Source of the DNA: an uncultured Alistipes sp. | GTDB lineage: Bacteria > Bacteroidota > Bacteroidia > Bacteroidales > Rikenellaceae | DNA length: 45,209 nucleotides | NCBI GenBank assembly: GCA_944321205.1 | Contig: CALUKK010000074.1 | Span: 1-45,209, forward strand | Direction of reading: 5' to 3' | Shown: one piece after another, positions 16,161 through 23,628 of the stretch | How positions within the stretch are numbered: the stretch's first letter is position 1 | Layout: each line of letters opens with the position of its first letter | Position numbers and translations under genes: made by a program | Notes under the pieces: generated by a model | What the model saw: the letters and a program-made list of their open reading frames with translations, nothing else | The model's database searches: none | Told to the model about the DNA's origin: nothing

Positions 16161-17363
16161 TCAGCGAAGCCGGTTCCGCAGGAAACTCCGGCGTGCGTAG
16201 GCAAAATAGAAGAGGACGCCCAGGACATTGACGGCGAAGGCCAGCCAGAAGGCCGACGAATAGCCGCCCAGATGTTCGGCGACGCTGCCGCCGCCGATGA
16301 TGCCGATGCCGACGCCGAGATCCCACGACGTGAGGATCGTGGAGTTGGCCGTTCCGCGACGTTCGTGGGGTGCGAGGTTGATGAACATGGTCTGCATGGC
16401 CGGATACATGTGACCGTTTCCCAGACCGATCATCAGAGCCGCGGCGTAGTAGCCGTAGAGGTTTGGCACGGCGGTGAAGACCAGATAGCCGCACATCGAC
16501 ATCAACATGCCGGCCGAGGCGTTCTGCACGATCTTCCCTTCGCGCAGCGAGCGGCTGCCGACCAGTCGCGAAAGGATCAACCCCACGGCCAGCAGCATGA
16601 AGAAGGTTCCCGATCCGGAGGTGATATGCAGGACCTCCTGGCTGTAGATGGCGATGTAGGTCGAGATGACGCCGAACGAGAAGGCGAAGGCTGCAATGCA
16701 GAGACCCTCGCTCCAACCCTTGAGCAGGATGAAGCGGTCGAGCGAGACCTTGCTGTCGCGGCGGATGGGCTGCCGTTCGCGGCAATGGATCGTCGAGTCG
16801 ATGGCCAGCCCTGCGAAGGCGATCACCAGCGAGAGGGTGAAGAGCAGCTCGAAGTTGTGGATCGTGTGGTAGATGTAGAGGCCCATCGAGGGTCCGATTG
16901 CCATGGCGATGTTGTTGCTCAGACCGTAGTATCCGATACCTTCCGAGCGGCGTTCGGGGTGGAGGACGTCGACGGCCATGGTGCTGCTGGCTACGGTCGT
17001 GGCGCCGAACGGTGCACCGTGGAGGGTGCGGATGGCGGCGAAGAGGACCAGCGAGCCGGTGATGAAGTACCCGGCGAAGAAGAGCGCGAAGCAGAAATAG
17101 CAGATCATCAGGACCTTCTTGCGGGAGAAACTGTCGACGACAAACCCGCTGAAGGGCCTCACGCAGAGAGCTGTCAGCGTGTATCCGCTCAGGACGAGTC
17201 CGATCATGGCCTTGCCGGCCGAGAAGGTGTCGCGCAGGTAGAGCGGCAGGAGCGGGGCCAGCAGGTAGAATGCGAAAAAGAGCATGAAGTTGGCGATCCA
17301 CACCTTCACGTAATTGCTGTTCCACAGAACGGGTTGCTCCGTTCGATTTTCATGTCCGATCAT
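16161..17363 (-). CDS. MFS transporter, sugar/drug efflux type
   Basis: The 400-residue protein has 12 hydrophobic segments and the typical MFS loop-2/3 signature around SGFVVDSFSRKKVLM, plus a pseudo-repeat in the second half (ANSTILTSWDLGVGIGIIGG). It resembles the YhhS/AraJ-like exporters, but the substrate is unknown. ATG 17363 is followed by a hydrophilic 20-residue N-terminus typical of cytosolic starts. A TACCTTTG promoter element lies at 17452-17459, giving an ~85-nt leader with no obvious structure. There is no partner gene. Confidence 0.85.
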   Translation of the reverse strand: MIGHENRTEQPVLWNSNYVKVWIANFMLFFAFYLLAPLLPLYLRDTFSAGKAMIGLVLSGYTLTALCVRPFSGFVVDSFSRKKVLMICYFCFALFFAGYFITGSLVLFAAIRTLHGAPFGATTVASSTMAVDVLHPERRSEGIGYYGLSNNIAMAIGPSMGLYIYHTIHNFELLFTLSLVIAFAGLAIDSTIHCRERQPIRRDSKVSLDRFILLKGWSEGLCIAAFAFSFGVISTYIAIYSQEVLHITSGSGTFFMLLAVGLILSRLVGSRSLREGKIVQNASAGMLMSMCGYLVFTAVPNLYGYYAAALMIGLGNGHMYPAMQTMFINLAPHERRGTANSTILTSWDLGVGIGIIGGGSVAEHLGGYSSAFWLAFAVNVLGVLFYFAYARRSFLRNRLR

Positions 17364-17451
17364 CGCTTTCCGGTTTTAAGGGACGGGGAATCCGTCGCGC
17401 ATCGCAGGCCCGCGGGGGCAGGTGCGAAGCGCAACGGATCGTTTCGGGGCG

Positions 17452-17459
17452 CAAAGGTA
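17452..17459 (-). promoter_or_regulatory. Promoter -7 element for the MFS gene (TACCTTTG)
   Basis: The minus strand reads TACCTTTG, matching TAnnTTTG, about 88 bp before ATG 17363 and 62 bp after the end of cysE. Confidence 0.5.
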
Positions 17460-17521
17460 GTGATTTTGGCCGCATGTTGCTCCACCCGAGCGGTGAAAAA
17501 AGCCATTTTCGGCCCGAAGGA

Positions 17522-18451
17522 TCAGATTCCGTCGCCGTTTTCGAAGCTCGAAACCGAGGCCCGGCCCTGTACGACCCGGGAGTGCGGGGGCAGGTCGGAG
17601 GTCTGCCAGACGTTGCCGCCGATCACCGAATCGTGACCGATGCGCACGCGGCCCAGGATCGACGAGTTGGAATAGACCACCACCCGATCCTCTAAAATCG
17701 GATGACGCGGTTCCCGGAGGATGTTGCCCGCGGCGTCGAACTTGAAGCTCTTGGCTCCGAGCGTCACACCTTGATAAAGCCGTACGTGGTTGCCGATGAT
17801 GCAGGTTTCGCCGATGACGACGCCCGTACCGTGGTCGATGCTGAAGTAGTCGCCGATTTCGGCTCCGGGGTGGATGTCGATTCCCGTGTTCGAGTGTGCC
17901 ATTTCGGTAAGCATCCGCGGCAGAATCGGAACCTGCAGCTGCCACAGGGCATGGGCCAGCCGGTAGTGGGTCATGGCCACCAGGGCCGGATAGCAGAGAA
18001 TCACCTCCTCGAAACTTGCCGCGGCGGGATCACCGTCGAAAACGGCCTTGACGTCGGTTCCGAGGCGTCGCCGCAGTTCGGGCAGGCTCTCGAGCAGCTG
18101 CCGGGCCGTTTCCGCACCGAACTCTTCGGCTGTGACACCGCCTGCGGCGGGGTTGTTGCGATGGAAGGTGACATGGGCCCGGGCACTTTGTCGGGCCACG
18201 ATCCCGGCCAGTTCCGCCAGCAGGATCTCGACGGGTTGCGGATCGAAATATCCGGCAAAGACCACCGAACGAAAGAGCTCTACGGCCTGTTTCAGGGCTT
18301 CGGGTTCGATGCCTGCGGCCGGCAGTCGGGGGATGTGCGGATCCTCCGCGGTCAGTCGGTCGGCGATCTGCCGCAACGGCAGATTGTAGAGATAGGTGAT
18401 CAGATGGGGGAGGTGGAAAGCCTCCCGCCGGGAGTCGCAGGGCGTTTTCAT
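17522..18451 (-). CDS. cysE: Serine O-acetyltransferase
   Basis: The 309-residue protein has an alpha-helical N-terminal half and a C-terminal left-handed beta-helix of hexapeptide repeats (about 190-290). The active-site region GIDIHPGAEIGDYFSIDHGTG contains the His and Asp expected to bind serine and acetyl-CoA, and VVIGETCIIGNHVRLYQGV continues the helix. It makes O-acetylserine for the cysteine synthase encoded just upstream. Its ATG overlaps the cysK stop codon as ATGA, so the two are translationally coupled and both fall under the cysteine leader attenuator. The protein is longer than E. coli CysE at its N-terminus and resembles the EpsC-type enzymes. Confidence 0.94.
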   Translation of the reverse strand: MKTPCDSRREAFHLPHLITYLYNLPLRQIADRLTAEDPHIPRLPAAGIEPEALKQAVELFRSVVFAGYFDPQPVEILLAELAGIVARQSARAHVTFHRNNPAAGGVTAEEFGAETARQLLESLPELRRRLGTDVKAVFDGDPAAASFEEVILCYPALVAMTHYRLAHALWQLQVPILPRMLTEMAHSNTGIDIHPGAEIGDYFSIDHGTGVVIGETCIIGNHVRLYQGVTLGAKSFKFDAAGNILREPRHPILEDRVVVYSNSSILGRVRIGHDSVIGGNVWQTSDLPPHSRVVQGRASVSSFENGDGI

Positions 18452-19407
18452 GGGCGGAAATCGGTTTTGTATGTGTCGAAGTCGTAGAGGGCGGTGGAGA
18501 GGTAGCGTTCGCCGGTGTCGGACAGCAGCACGACGATCGTTTTGCCGCGCAGGGCCTCCTCACGGGCCAGGTGCAGGGCGGCCCAGGCCGCCGCACCCGA
18601 GGAGATTCCGACGAGCAAACCTTCGTGTGATGCCAGCAGCCGGGCCGTGGCGATGGCCTGTTCGTCGGAGACCGTCAGAACACGGTCCACAACCTGCGGA
18701 TCGTAGTTCCCGGGGATGAAGCCGGCGCCGATTCCCTGGATCCGGTGGGGTCCCGGGACTCCGCCCGACAGCACCGGGGAAGAGGCCGGCTCCACGGCCA
18801 CGATCTCCACGGCAGGATTCAACTCCTTGAGTCGTCGTCCCGTTCCGCTGACCGTGCCTCCGGTTCCGACCCCGGCCACGAAGAGATCGATCCGGCCCTG
18901 GGTGTCGTGCCAGATTTCATCGCCGGTCGTGTGGTAGTGCCGTTCGGGATTGTCGCGGTTTTCGAACTGCTGGAGGATGATCGATCCGGGGATCTGCGTG
19001 CGGAGCTCCTCGGCCCGGGCGATGGCTCCGGCCATGCCTTCGGACCCCGGAGTCAGAACCACCCGGGCCCCGTAGGCCGCCACCAGACGCCGTCGTTCGA
19101 TGCTCATGGTCTCGGGCATGGTGAGGATCAGCCGATAGCCTTTCAGTGCGCTGACGAGGGCCAGGCCGACTCCGGTGTTTCCGCTTGTAGGTTCGATGAT
19201 TGTGGCGCCGGGGCGCAGATCGCCGCGGGCTTCGGCCGCCTCGACCATGGCCAGAGCCACCCGGTCCTTGACGCTGCCCGCGGGATTGAACGATTCGACC
19301 TTCGCCACGACGCGGGCCACGGCTCCGGCTTCATGACTCAGCCGTCCCAGCTCCACCAGCGGGGTGTGGCCGATGAGTTGCAGGATGTTTTTTGCGATAG
19401 TTTCCAT
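18448..19407 (-). CDS. cysK: Cysteine synthase A (O-acetylserine sulfhydrylase)
   Basis: The protein is 319 residues from ATG 19407. Fold-type II PLP enzyme signatures are clear: the PLP lysine in NPAGSVKDRVAL (Lys47), PTSGNTGVGLA for phosphate/substrate binding, and GVGTGGTVSGTGRRLKE. It condenses O-acetylserine with sulfide to cysteine in the cytoplasm. A longer in-frame extension to 19674 is not protein-like here; it overlaps the regulatory leader in the same frame. The start lies 18 nt after the T8 tract of an intrinsic terminator, so expression depends on read-through. Confidence 0.95.
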   Translation of the reverse strand: METIAKNILQLIGHTPLVELGRLSHEAGAVARVVAKVESFNPAGSVKDRVALAMVEAAEARGDLRPGATIIEPTSGNTGVGLALVSALKGYRLILTMPETMSIERRRLVAAYGARVVLTPGSEGMAGAIARAEELRTQIPGSIILQQFENRDNPERHYHTTGDEIWHDTQGRIDLFVAGVGTGGTVSGTGRRLKELNPAVEIVAVEPASSPVLSGGVPGPHRIQGIGAGFIPGNYDPQVVDRVLTVSDEQAIATARLLASHEGLLVGISSGAAAWAALHLAREEALRGKTIVVLLSDTGERYLSTALYDFDTYKTDFRP

Positions 19408-19425
19408 AGGATTCGGTTTGAAACG

Positions 19426-19455
19426 AAAAAAAAGGCAACAGAGTTTTCTGCTGCC
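19426..19455 (-). terminator. Attenuator terminator in the cysK leader
   Basis: On the minus strand, GGCAGCAGA pairs with TCTGTTGCC (nine pairs, one G-U) around an AAAC loop and is followed immediately by eight T. It sits upstream of cysK rather than after a gene. The 5' arm is perfectly complementary over eight bases to CTGCTGCC at 19531-19524 inside the leader peptide frame, an alternative antiterminator pairing. The Cys-codon stretch (CTGTTGTC) could also pair with the same arm using two G-U pairs. Confidence 0.88.
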
Positions 19456-19493
19456 TTTTCCGTATGCATAAAATGGTGATTTGAAATGCGGAT

Positions 19494-19598
19494 TCAGAAT
19501 TTTTGCGGTTCCGACCCGGGCCCGGCAGCAGGCACGACGCGGCGGCAACGACAACAGATCGCTGCACAACAACACATCGTATGAACTCTTGCGGACAT
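19494..19598 (-). CDS. Cysteine-rich leader peptide (34 aa) of the cysK-cysE attenuator
   Basis: A 34-codon frame from ATG 19598 to TGA 19494 encodes a peptide containing MCCCAAICCRCRR: six Cys codons within ten positions (9, 10, 11, 15, 16, 18), five of them TGT. Translation may also start at Met8, directly before the Cys run. It lies about 45 nt after a TATATTTG promoter element and is followed by a terminator hairpin before cysK. By the logic of classical attenuation, ribosomes stalled at Cys codons when Cys-tRNA is scarce would favour the antiterminator and allow cysK-cysE transcription. The peptide itself probably has no other role. The mechanism is inferred; the codon run and hairpins are seen. 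Confidence 0.85.
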   Translation of the reverse strand: MSARVHTMCCCAAICCRCRRVVPAAGPGSEPQKF

Positions 19599-19643
19599 GG
19601 TCTTTTTCAGAAAAGCGGCCTTTTCGGGCGCGTCGGTCGGGGA

Positions 19644-19651
19644 CAAATATA
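19644..19651 (-). promoter_or_regulatory. Promoter -7 element of the cys leader-cysK-cysE operon (TATATTTG)
   Basis: The minus strand reads TATATTTG, matching TAnnTTTG, about 45 nt before the leader peptide ATG. This is a sensible position for a leader transcript. Confidence 0.6.
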
Positions 19652-19701
19652 GGGATTCGGAACGGAAAAAACAAATGCGAAGCCCCGAAAGCTCGGAAAA
19701 A

Positions 19702-20280
19702 TCATCCGGAGGCACTTCCCGATCCGCTTTTCCGGTGGTGTTGCCACCACTCCGAGACCCACATGACCCCCAGCCCGATACCCACACCGACGACCGACTC
19801 CAGGAAGCGCAGCAGACAGTTGATGGCCGGTGGCAGCCGGGGATTCTCCTGCGAGATGAGCAGGATGACGATCAGCGTGATGGTGGCGATGTGTCCGTTG
19901 ACGTAGATTCCCAGCAGCATGCTGACGATTTCGAGCAGAAAGATCGTCAGCAGCATGCCCAGGACGGAGAAGTGCCAGAAGCTCAGATAGGTGAAGGCGA
20001 TCAGGGCCCCGATGAACGTTCCCAGCACACGCATCCAGCCCACCGGGAGCGACTGTTTGAGACCGGGTTTCTGCAGTACGACGACCACCGACGTGCAGGC
20101 CAGCATGGCGCCCATCCAGTGCGATGCGGCGTGAAAGGGTCCCGTGACGTAGGTGCCGACCAGATAGGCCAGCAGAACCCCTATGCACGTTGCGGCGGCG
20201 TTGACGGGTTGAAGACGTGCGGCCATTCGGCGCAGCAGCGGCGGATTGCGGATTGGGGTGTTTGCAGGATCCGGGTTCAT
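19702..20280 (-). CDS. FUSC-like / aromatic-acid-exporter-type membrane protein
   Basis: The protein is 192 residues from ATG 20280, with about five membrane segments. The pattern (AATCIGVLLAYLVGTYV; SHWMGAMLACTSVVVVLQ; GTFIGALIAFTYLSF; MLLGIYVNGHIATITLIVIL) resembles the N-terminal membrane domain of FUSC/ArAE proteins, including the conserved tract with a Gx3GA motif. It lacks the large cytoplasmic domain of full-length exporters, but short versions are common in Bacteroidota. Function is unknown. It ends about 50 bp before the cys leader promoter on the same strand and is divergent from the NhaC gene. Confidence 0.75.
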   Translation of the reverse strand: MNPDPANTPIRNPPLLRRMAARLQPVNAAATCIGVLLAYLVGTYVTGPFHAASHWMGAMLACTSVVVVLQKPGLKQSLPVGWMRVLGTFIGALIAFTYLSFWHFSVLGMLLTIFLLEIVSMLLGIYVNGHIATITLIVILLISQENPRLPPAINCLLRFLESVVGVGIGLGVMWVSEWWQHHRKSGSGSASG

Positions 20281-20378
20281 GATCCGCTCACCCTGCAAGA
20301 AACGGGCCGCAATGTTTTCGGACGGGAGTGGAGAGTACGGTTCGCAGACGCGAAGTTGACGATCCGGATTTTTTGCCC

Positions 20379-20386
20379 TATTTTTG
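20379..20386 (+). promoter_or_regulatory. Promoter -7 element for the NhaC-like gene (TATTTTTG)
   Basis: TATTTTTG matches TAnnTTTG, 27 bp before ATG 20414. A TTGA at 20356 may serve as a weak -33 box. Confidence 0.55.
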
Positions 20387-20413
20387 CAGCCGGACAGTAT
20401 TGACGAAGCATCC

Positions 20414-21703
20414 ATGTCATCGACCTCAAAATCCCGGGGCGGACTTTTCGCCCTTACACCGCTGGCGGTTTTTCTGGCCAGCTACCTGCTTGTGTCGCTG
20501 CTGGCGGGGGATTTCTACAAGATGCCCATCTCCGTGGCCTTTGTCGCTGCGTCGGTCTACGCCGTGGCGATCATGCGACGCATGCCCTTTTCGGAGCGGA
20601 TCGGGCACTTTTCGCGCGGAGCCTCGGATCCGAACGTGCTGTTGATGATCTGGATCTTCGTGCTGGCCGGGGCCTTTGCCGAATCGGCCCGCGCCATGGG
20701 AGCCGTGGATGCCACGGTGGCTCTGACGCTGCATCTGCTGCCGGGCAGTCTGCTGCCGGCCGGGCTTTTTCTGGCGGCCTGTTTCGTCTCCTTCTCCATC
20801 GGGACGTCGGTCGGAACGGTCGTGGCGCTGGTTCCCGTGGCGGCGGGTCTGGCCGAACAGACGGGGCTTGATGCGGCGTGGTTGACGGCCATTGTGGTCG
20901 GCGGCGCCTTCTTCGGGGACAACCTGTCGTTCATCTCCGACACGACGATCGCCGCAACCCGGACCCAGGAGTGCGATCTGCGGGACAAGTTCCGGGTCAA
21001 CGTGCGGATCGTGGCTCCGGCGGCCCTGCTGACCCTGGGGATCTACCTCGTGACGGGCAGCGTTACGGCGGTTCCGACCGATCCCGAACCGATTGCCTGG
21101 ATCCGGGTCGTGCCCTATCTGCTGGTGCTGGTGACGGCCGTCGCGGGGATGAACGTCATGAAGGTGCTTCTGCTGGGCATCGTCGCCTCGGGGGTGATCG
21201 GTCTGGCGTCGGGGAGCTTCAGCCTGATGGAGTGGTGCGGCGGCATGGGCCGGGGAATCACGGGCATGGGCGAGTTGATCATCATAACGCTGCTGGCCGG
21301 GGGTCTGCTGGAGATGATCCGTCTGAACGGCGGTATCGACTATATCATCGAGCGGATGACCCGACATATTTCGGGACGTCGGGGTGCCGAAGGGACGATC
21401 GCGGGGCTGGTCTGCCTGGCGAATCTCTGCACGGCCAACAACACCATTGCCATTCTGACGGTGGGACCCATCGCCCGCCGCATTGCCGATCGTTTCGGGG
21501 TGAGCCGGCGACGCAGTGCGAGTCTTCTCGACACGTTTTCGTGTTTTACGCAGGGGTTGCTTCCCTACGGGGCGCAGATGCTCATGGCGGCGGGTCTTGC
21601 CGCGCTGTCGCCGCTGGAGATCATGCGCAATCTCTACTATCCGGTGGTTCTCGGCGTGGTGACGCTGCTGGCCATCGTGTGTCGTTACCCGCGCCGGGTG
21701 TGA
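20414..21703 (+). CDS. Na+/H+ antiporter, NhaC family
   Basis: The 429-residue polytopic protein has the NhaC-family signatures FSIGTSVGTVVALVPVAAGL, GGAFFGDNLSFISDTTIAAT and CLANLCTANNTIAILTVGPI. The GDNLSFISDTT motif is the strongly conserved centre of NhaC and related antiporters. It would exchange Na+ for protons at the inner membrane. ATG 20414 is chosen because it follows the promoter by 27 bp and the upstream TTG start would lie inside it. The gene is not in an evident operon. Confidence 0.9.
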   Translation: MSSTSKSRGGLFALTPLAVFLASYLLVSLLAGDFYKMPISVAFVAASVYAVAIMRRMPFSERIGHFSRGASDPNVLLMIWIFVLAGAFAESARAMGAVDATVALTLHLLPGSLLPAGLFLAACFVSFSIGTSVGTVVALVPVAAGLAEQTGLDAAWLTAIVVGGAFFGDNLSFISDTTIAATRTQECDLRDKFRVNVRIVAPAALLTLGIYLVTGSVTAVPTDPEPIAWIRVVPYLLVLVTAVAGMNVMKVLLLGIVASGVIGLASGSFSLMEWCGGMGRGITGMGELIIITLLAGGLLEMIRLNGGIDYIIERMTRHISGRRGAEGTIAGLVCLANLCTANNTIAILTVGPIARRIADRFGVSRRRSASLLDTFSCFTQGLLPYGAQMLMAAGLAALSPLEIMRNLYYPVVLGVVTLLAIVCRYPRRV

Positions 21704-21874
21704 TCCCCATTCCGAGATCCACATACTCTGTTTTTTCGTCGGATTCCCGACCCGACAGGCGGTCTGTGCACCGGAATATCCGGATCCCGGATGGCAACTT
21801 TGGGGCCTGTCATGCGGAAAACATCGAAAAAATAGCTATCTTTATGGATCCAAACGGATCTTATACCTGAAAAT

Positions 21875-23530
21875 ATGGGTTTCACAATCAAACATACGAT
21901 CATCCCGGTTCTTTCCGTCCTCTGTCTTGCGATCCTGACCGGATGCCACAGGGACCATCTGGACGAACAGACCGACTACCTGGACTACATCATCGAAAAC
22001 AAGCAGATGTTCACACAGCAGAAGGAGCGGAACATCGCCGATTTGAAGCGGATGTTCGAGGTGTCGTCGCTGCAGCCCGAGCAGGAGTATTCGATCAATC
22101 AACAGCTTTACGACGAATACCGCAAGTACCTTCTCGATTCGGCGGTTGTTTATGTGGAGCGCAACGTTGCCATCGCCCGGAAGCTGCATTCGGACTATAA
22201 GCTCTACCAGTCGCTGTTGCAGCTGGCCCCGCTGTATTCGTTTTCGGGCAAATACATCGAATCCTACGGCATTCTGAAATCCATCGATGCGGGGCGGCTT
22301 CCCGACGATCTGAAGAGCAAGTATTACGAGGCCTATATTCAGTTTTACGACCACTACGGGACGGTCAGCTCCCAGGACAAATTCCAGCATGTCGAGGAGG
22401 CCTTGCGGGATTCCCTGCTGCGGGTGACACCTCCGGATTCCCGCACCTATCGGTCGAATTACGTGACCCGGCTCATGAATCGGGGCGGGGCGTCGGATTA
22501 CGAACAGGCCGAGCGGATATTGCAGAAACTGTTGTCCGAGACTCCCGAGGGAACCTCCGACTATGCGAGCTCCATGCACCAGATGGCCAAACTCTGTCAG
22601 CGGATGAATCGTCCCGACGAGGCCAAGAAGTATTATACGATCTCGGCAATCACCGATATCCGCTGTGCCATCAAGGAGACCTCGGCGCTTCAGAACCTGG
22701 CCCTGATCTACTTCGACGAGGGGGCCGATGAACGGGCCTTCCGATATGCGCAGTCGGCCGTCGAGGATGCGGTGTTCGGCGGGGCCCAGCTCCGCACCAC
22801 GCAGATGTCCAAGTTCTACTCGATCATCAATGCGACCTTCCGCGACAAGGAGAGTGCCGCCAAGCACCGGCTTCAGCGGTATTTGCTGTTCATCAGTCTG
22901 CTGCTGTTCTGTCTTGTTCTGCTCACGGCGCAGATCCTCATACAGATGCGGAAATTATCCCGGATCAAGGAGCGCCTCTCCGAGACCAACGGCAAACTGG
23001 TCGAACAAAACCGGAAGATCATCGAGATGAACAGTCTGCTGACCGAATCGAACGTGGTCAAGGAGCGATACATCACCCAGTTCTTCGATCTGCATTCGAA
23101 CTATATCGACAAGTTCGAGAACTACCGGAAATCCTTGAACCGGCTTGCGATGAACCACCAGATGAACGAACTCTTCAAAGAGTTGAAATCGACGGAATTC
23201 GCCAAGAACGAGATCAACGAGCTCTATCATCATTTCGATACGATCTTTCTGAGTCTGTATCCGACGTTCGTGACGGATTTCAATGCGCTGCTCGAAAAGG
23301 ATGAACAGATCGTTCTGAAATCCGGCGATCTGCTGAATCGGGAGTTGCGAATCTACGCCTTGTTGCGGCTGGGCATTACGGACAGTGCGCAGATCGCCTC
23401 ATTCCTGCGGTGTTCGATCACCACGGTGTACAATTACCGGACGAAGGCCCGCAACCGGGCCGCCATCTCGCGGGATGATTTCGAGGTGATGGTGCGCAGG
23501 ATCGGCAGTCTGGAGCCCGACCACCAGTGA
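21875..23530 (+). CDS. Membrane-spanning TPR/HTH regulator, DUF6377-like
   Basis: The 551-residue protein has an N-terminal lipoprotein-like signal (LAILTGCHRDHLDE), a periplasmic helical TPR-like region (about 40-330), one membrane segment (~336-358), a coiled coil (IKERLSETNGKLVEQNRKII) and a C-terminal helix-turn-helix (~487-530, LRLGITDSAQIASFLRCSIT followed by TVYNYRTKARNR). This matches the one-piece transmembrane regulators common in Bacteroidota beside nutrient-uptake loci. It may sense a periplasmic or envelope signal and control the nearby GH/EEP operon or the PUL downstream. The target is inferred from proximity only. The signal-like Cys is odd for a protein that must also span the inner membrane. 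Confidence 0.8.
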   Translation: MGFTIKHTIIPVLSVLCLAILTGCHRDHLDEQTDYLDYIIENKQMFTQQKERNIADLKRMFEVSSLQPEQEYSINQQLYDEYRKYLLDSAVVYVERNVAIARKLHSDYKLYQSLLQLAPLYSFSGKYIESYGILKSIDAGRLPDDLKSKYYEAYIQFYDHYGTVSSQDKFQHVEEALRDSLLRVTPPDSRTYRSNYVTRLMNRGGASDYEQAERILQKLLSETPEGTSDYASSMHQMAKLCQRMNRPDEAKKYYTISAITDIRCAIKETSALQNLALIYFDEGADERAFRYAQSAVEDAVFGGAQLRTTQMSKFYSIINATFRDKESAAKHRLQRYLLFISLLLFCLVLLTAQILIQMRKLSRIKERLSETNGKLVEQNRKIIEMNSLLTESNVVKERYITQFFDLHSNYIDKFENYRKSLNRLAMNHQMNELFKELKSTEFAKNEINELYHHFDTIFLSLYPTFVTDFNALLEKDEQIVLKSGDLLNRELRIYALLRLGITDSAQIASFLRCSITTVYNYRTKARNRAAISRDDFEVMVRRIGSLEPDHQ

Positions 23531-23560
23531 CGCCCGGCGGATTTCGCCCCTCCCCTCCGG

Positions 23561-23606
23561 AAAAAGAGGATCCCTCAGAACGTGCAGTTCCGGGGGATCC
23601 TCTTTT
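23561..23606. terminator. Bidirectional terminator between convergent genes
   Basis: AAAAAGAGGATCCC and GGGGGATCCTCTTTT flank a 17-nt loop, giving T-rich 3' ends on both strands. It lies between the stop of the regulator (23530) and that of the glycosidase (23629). Confidence 0.85.
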
Positions 23607-23628
23607 CTTTCGGAGGGCCTTCCGAGAT

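Noticed and set aside
19408-19674. N-terminal extension of cysteine synthase by 89 residues
   Set aside because: The extension overlaps the Cys leader and the attenuator terminator. The real protein starts at METIAKNILQ, as in other CysK proteins.
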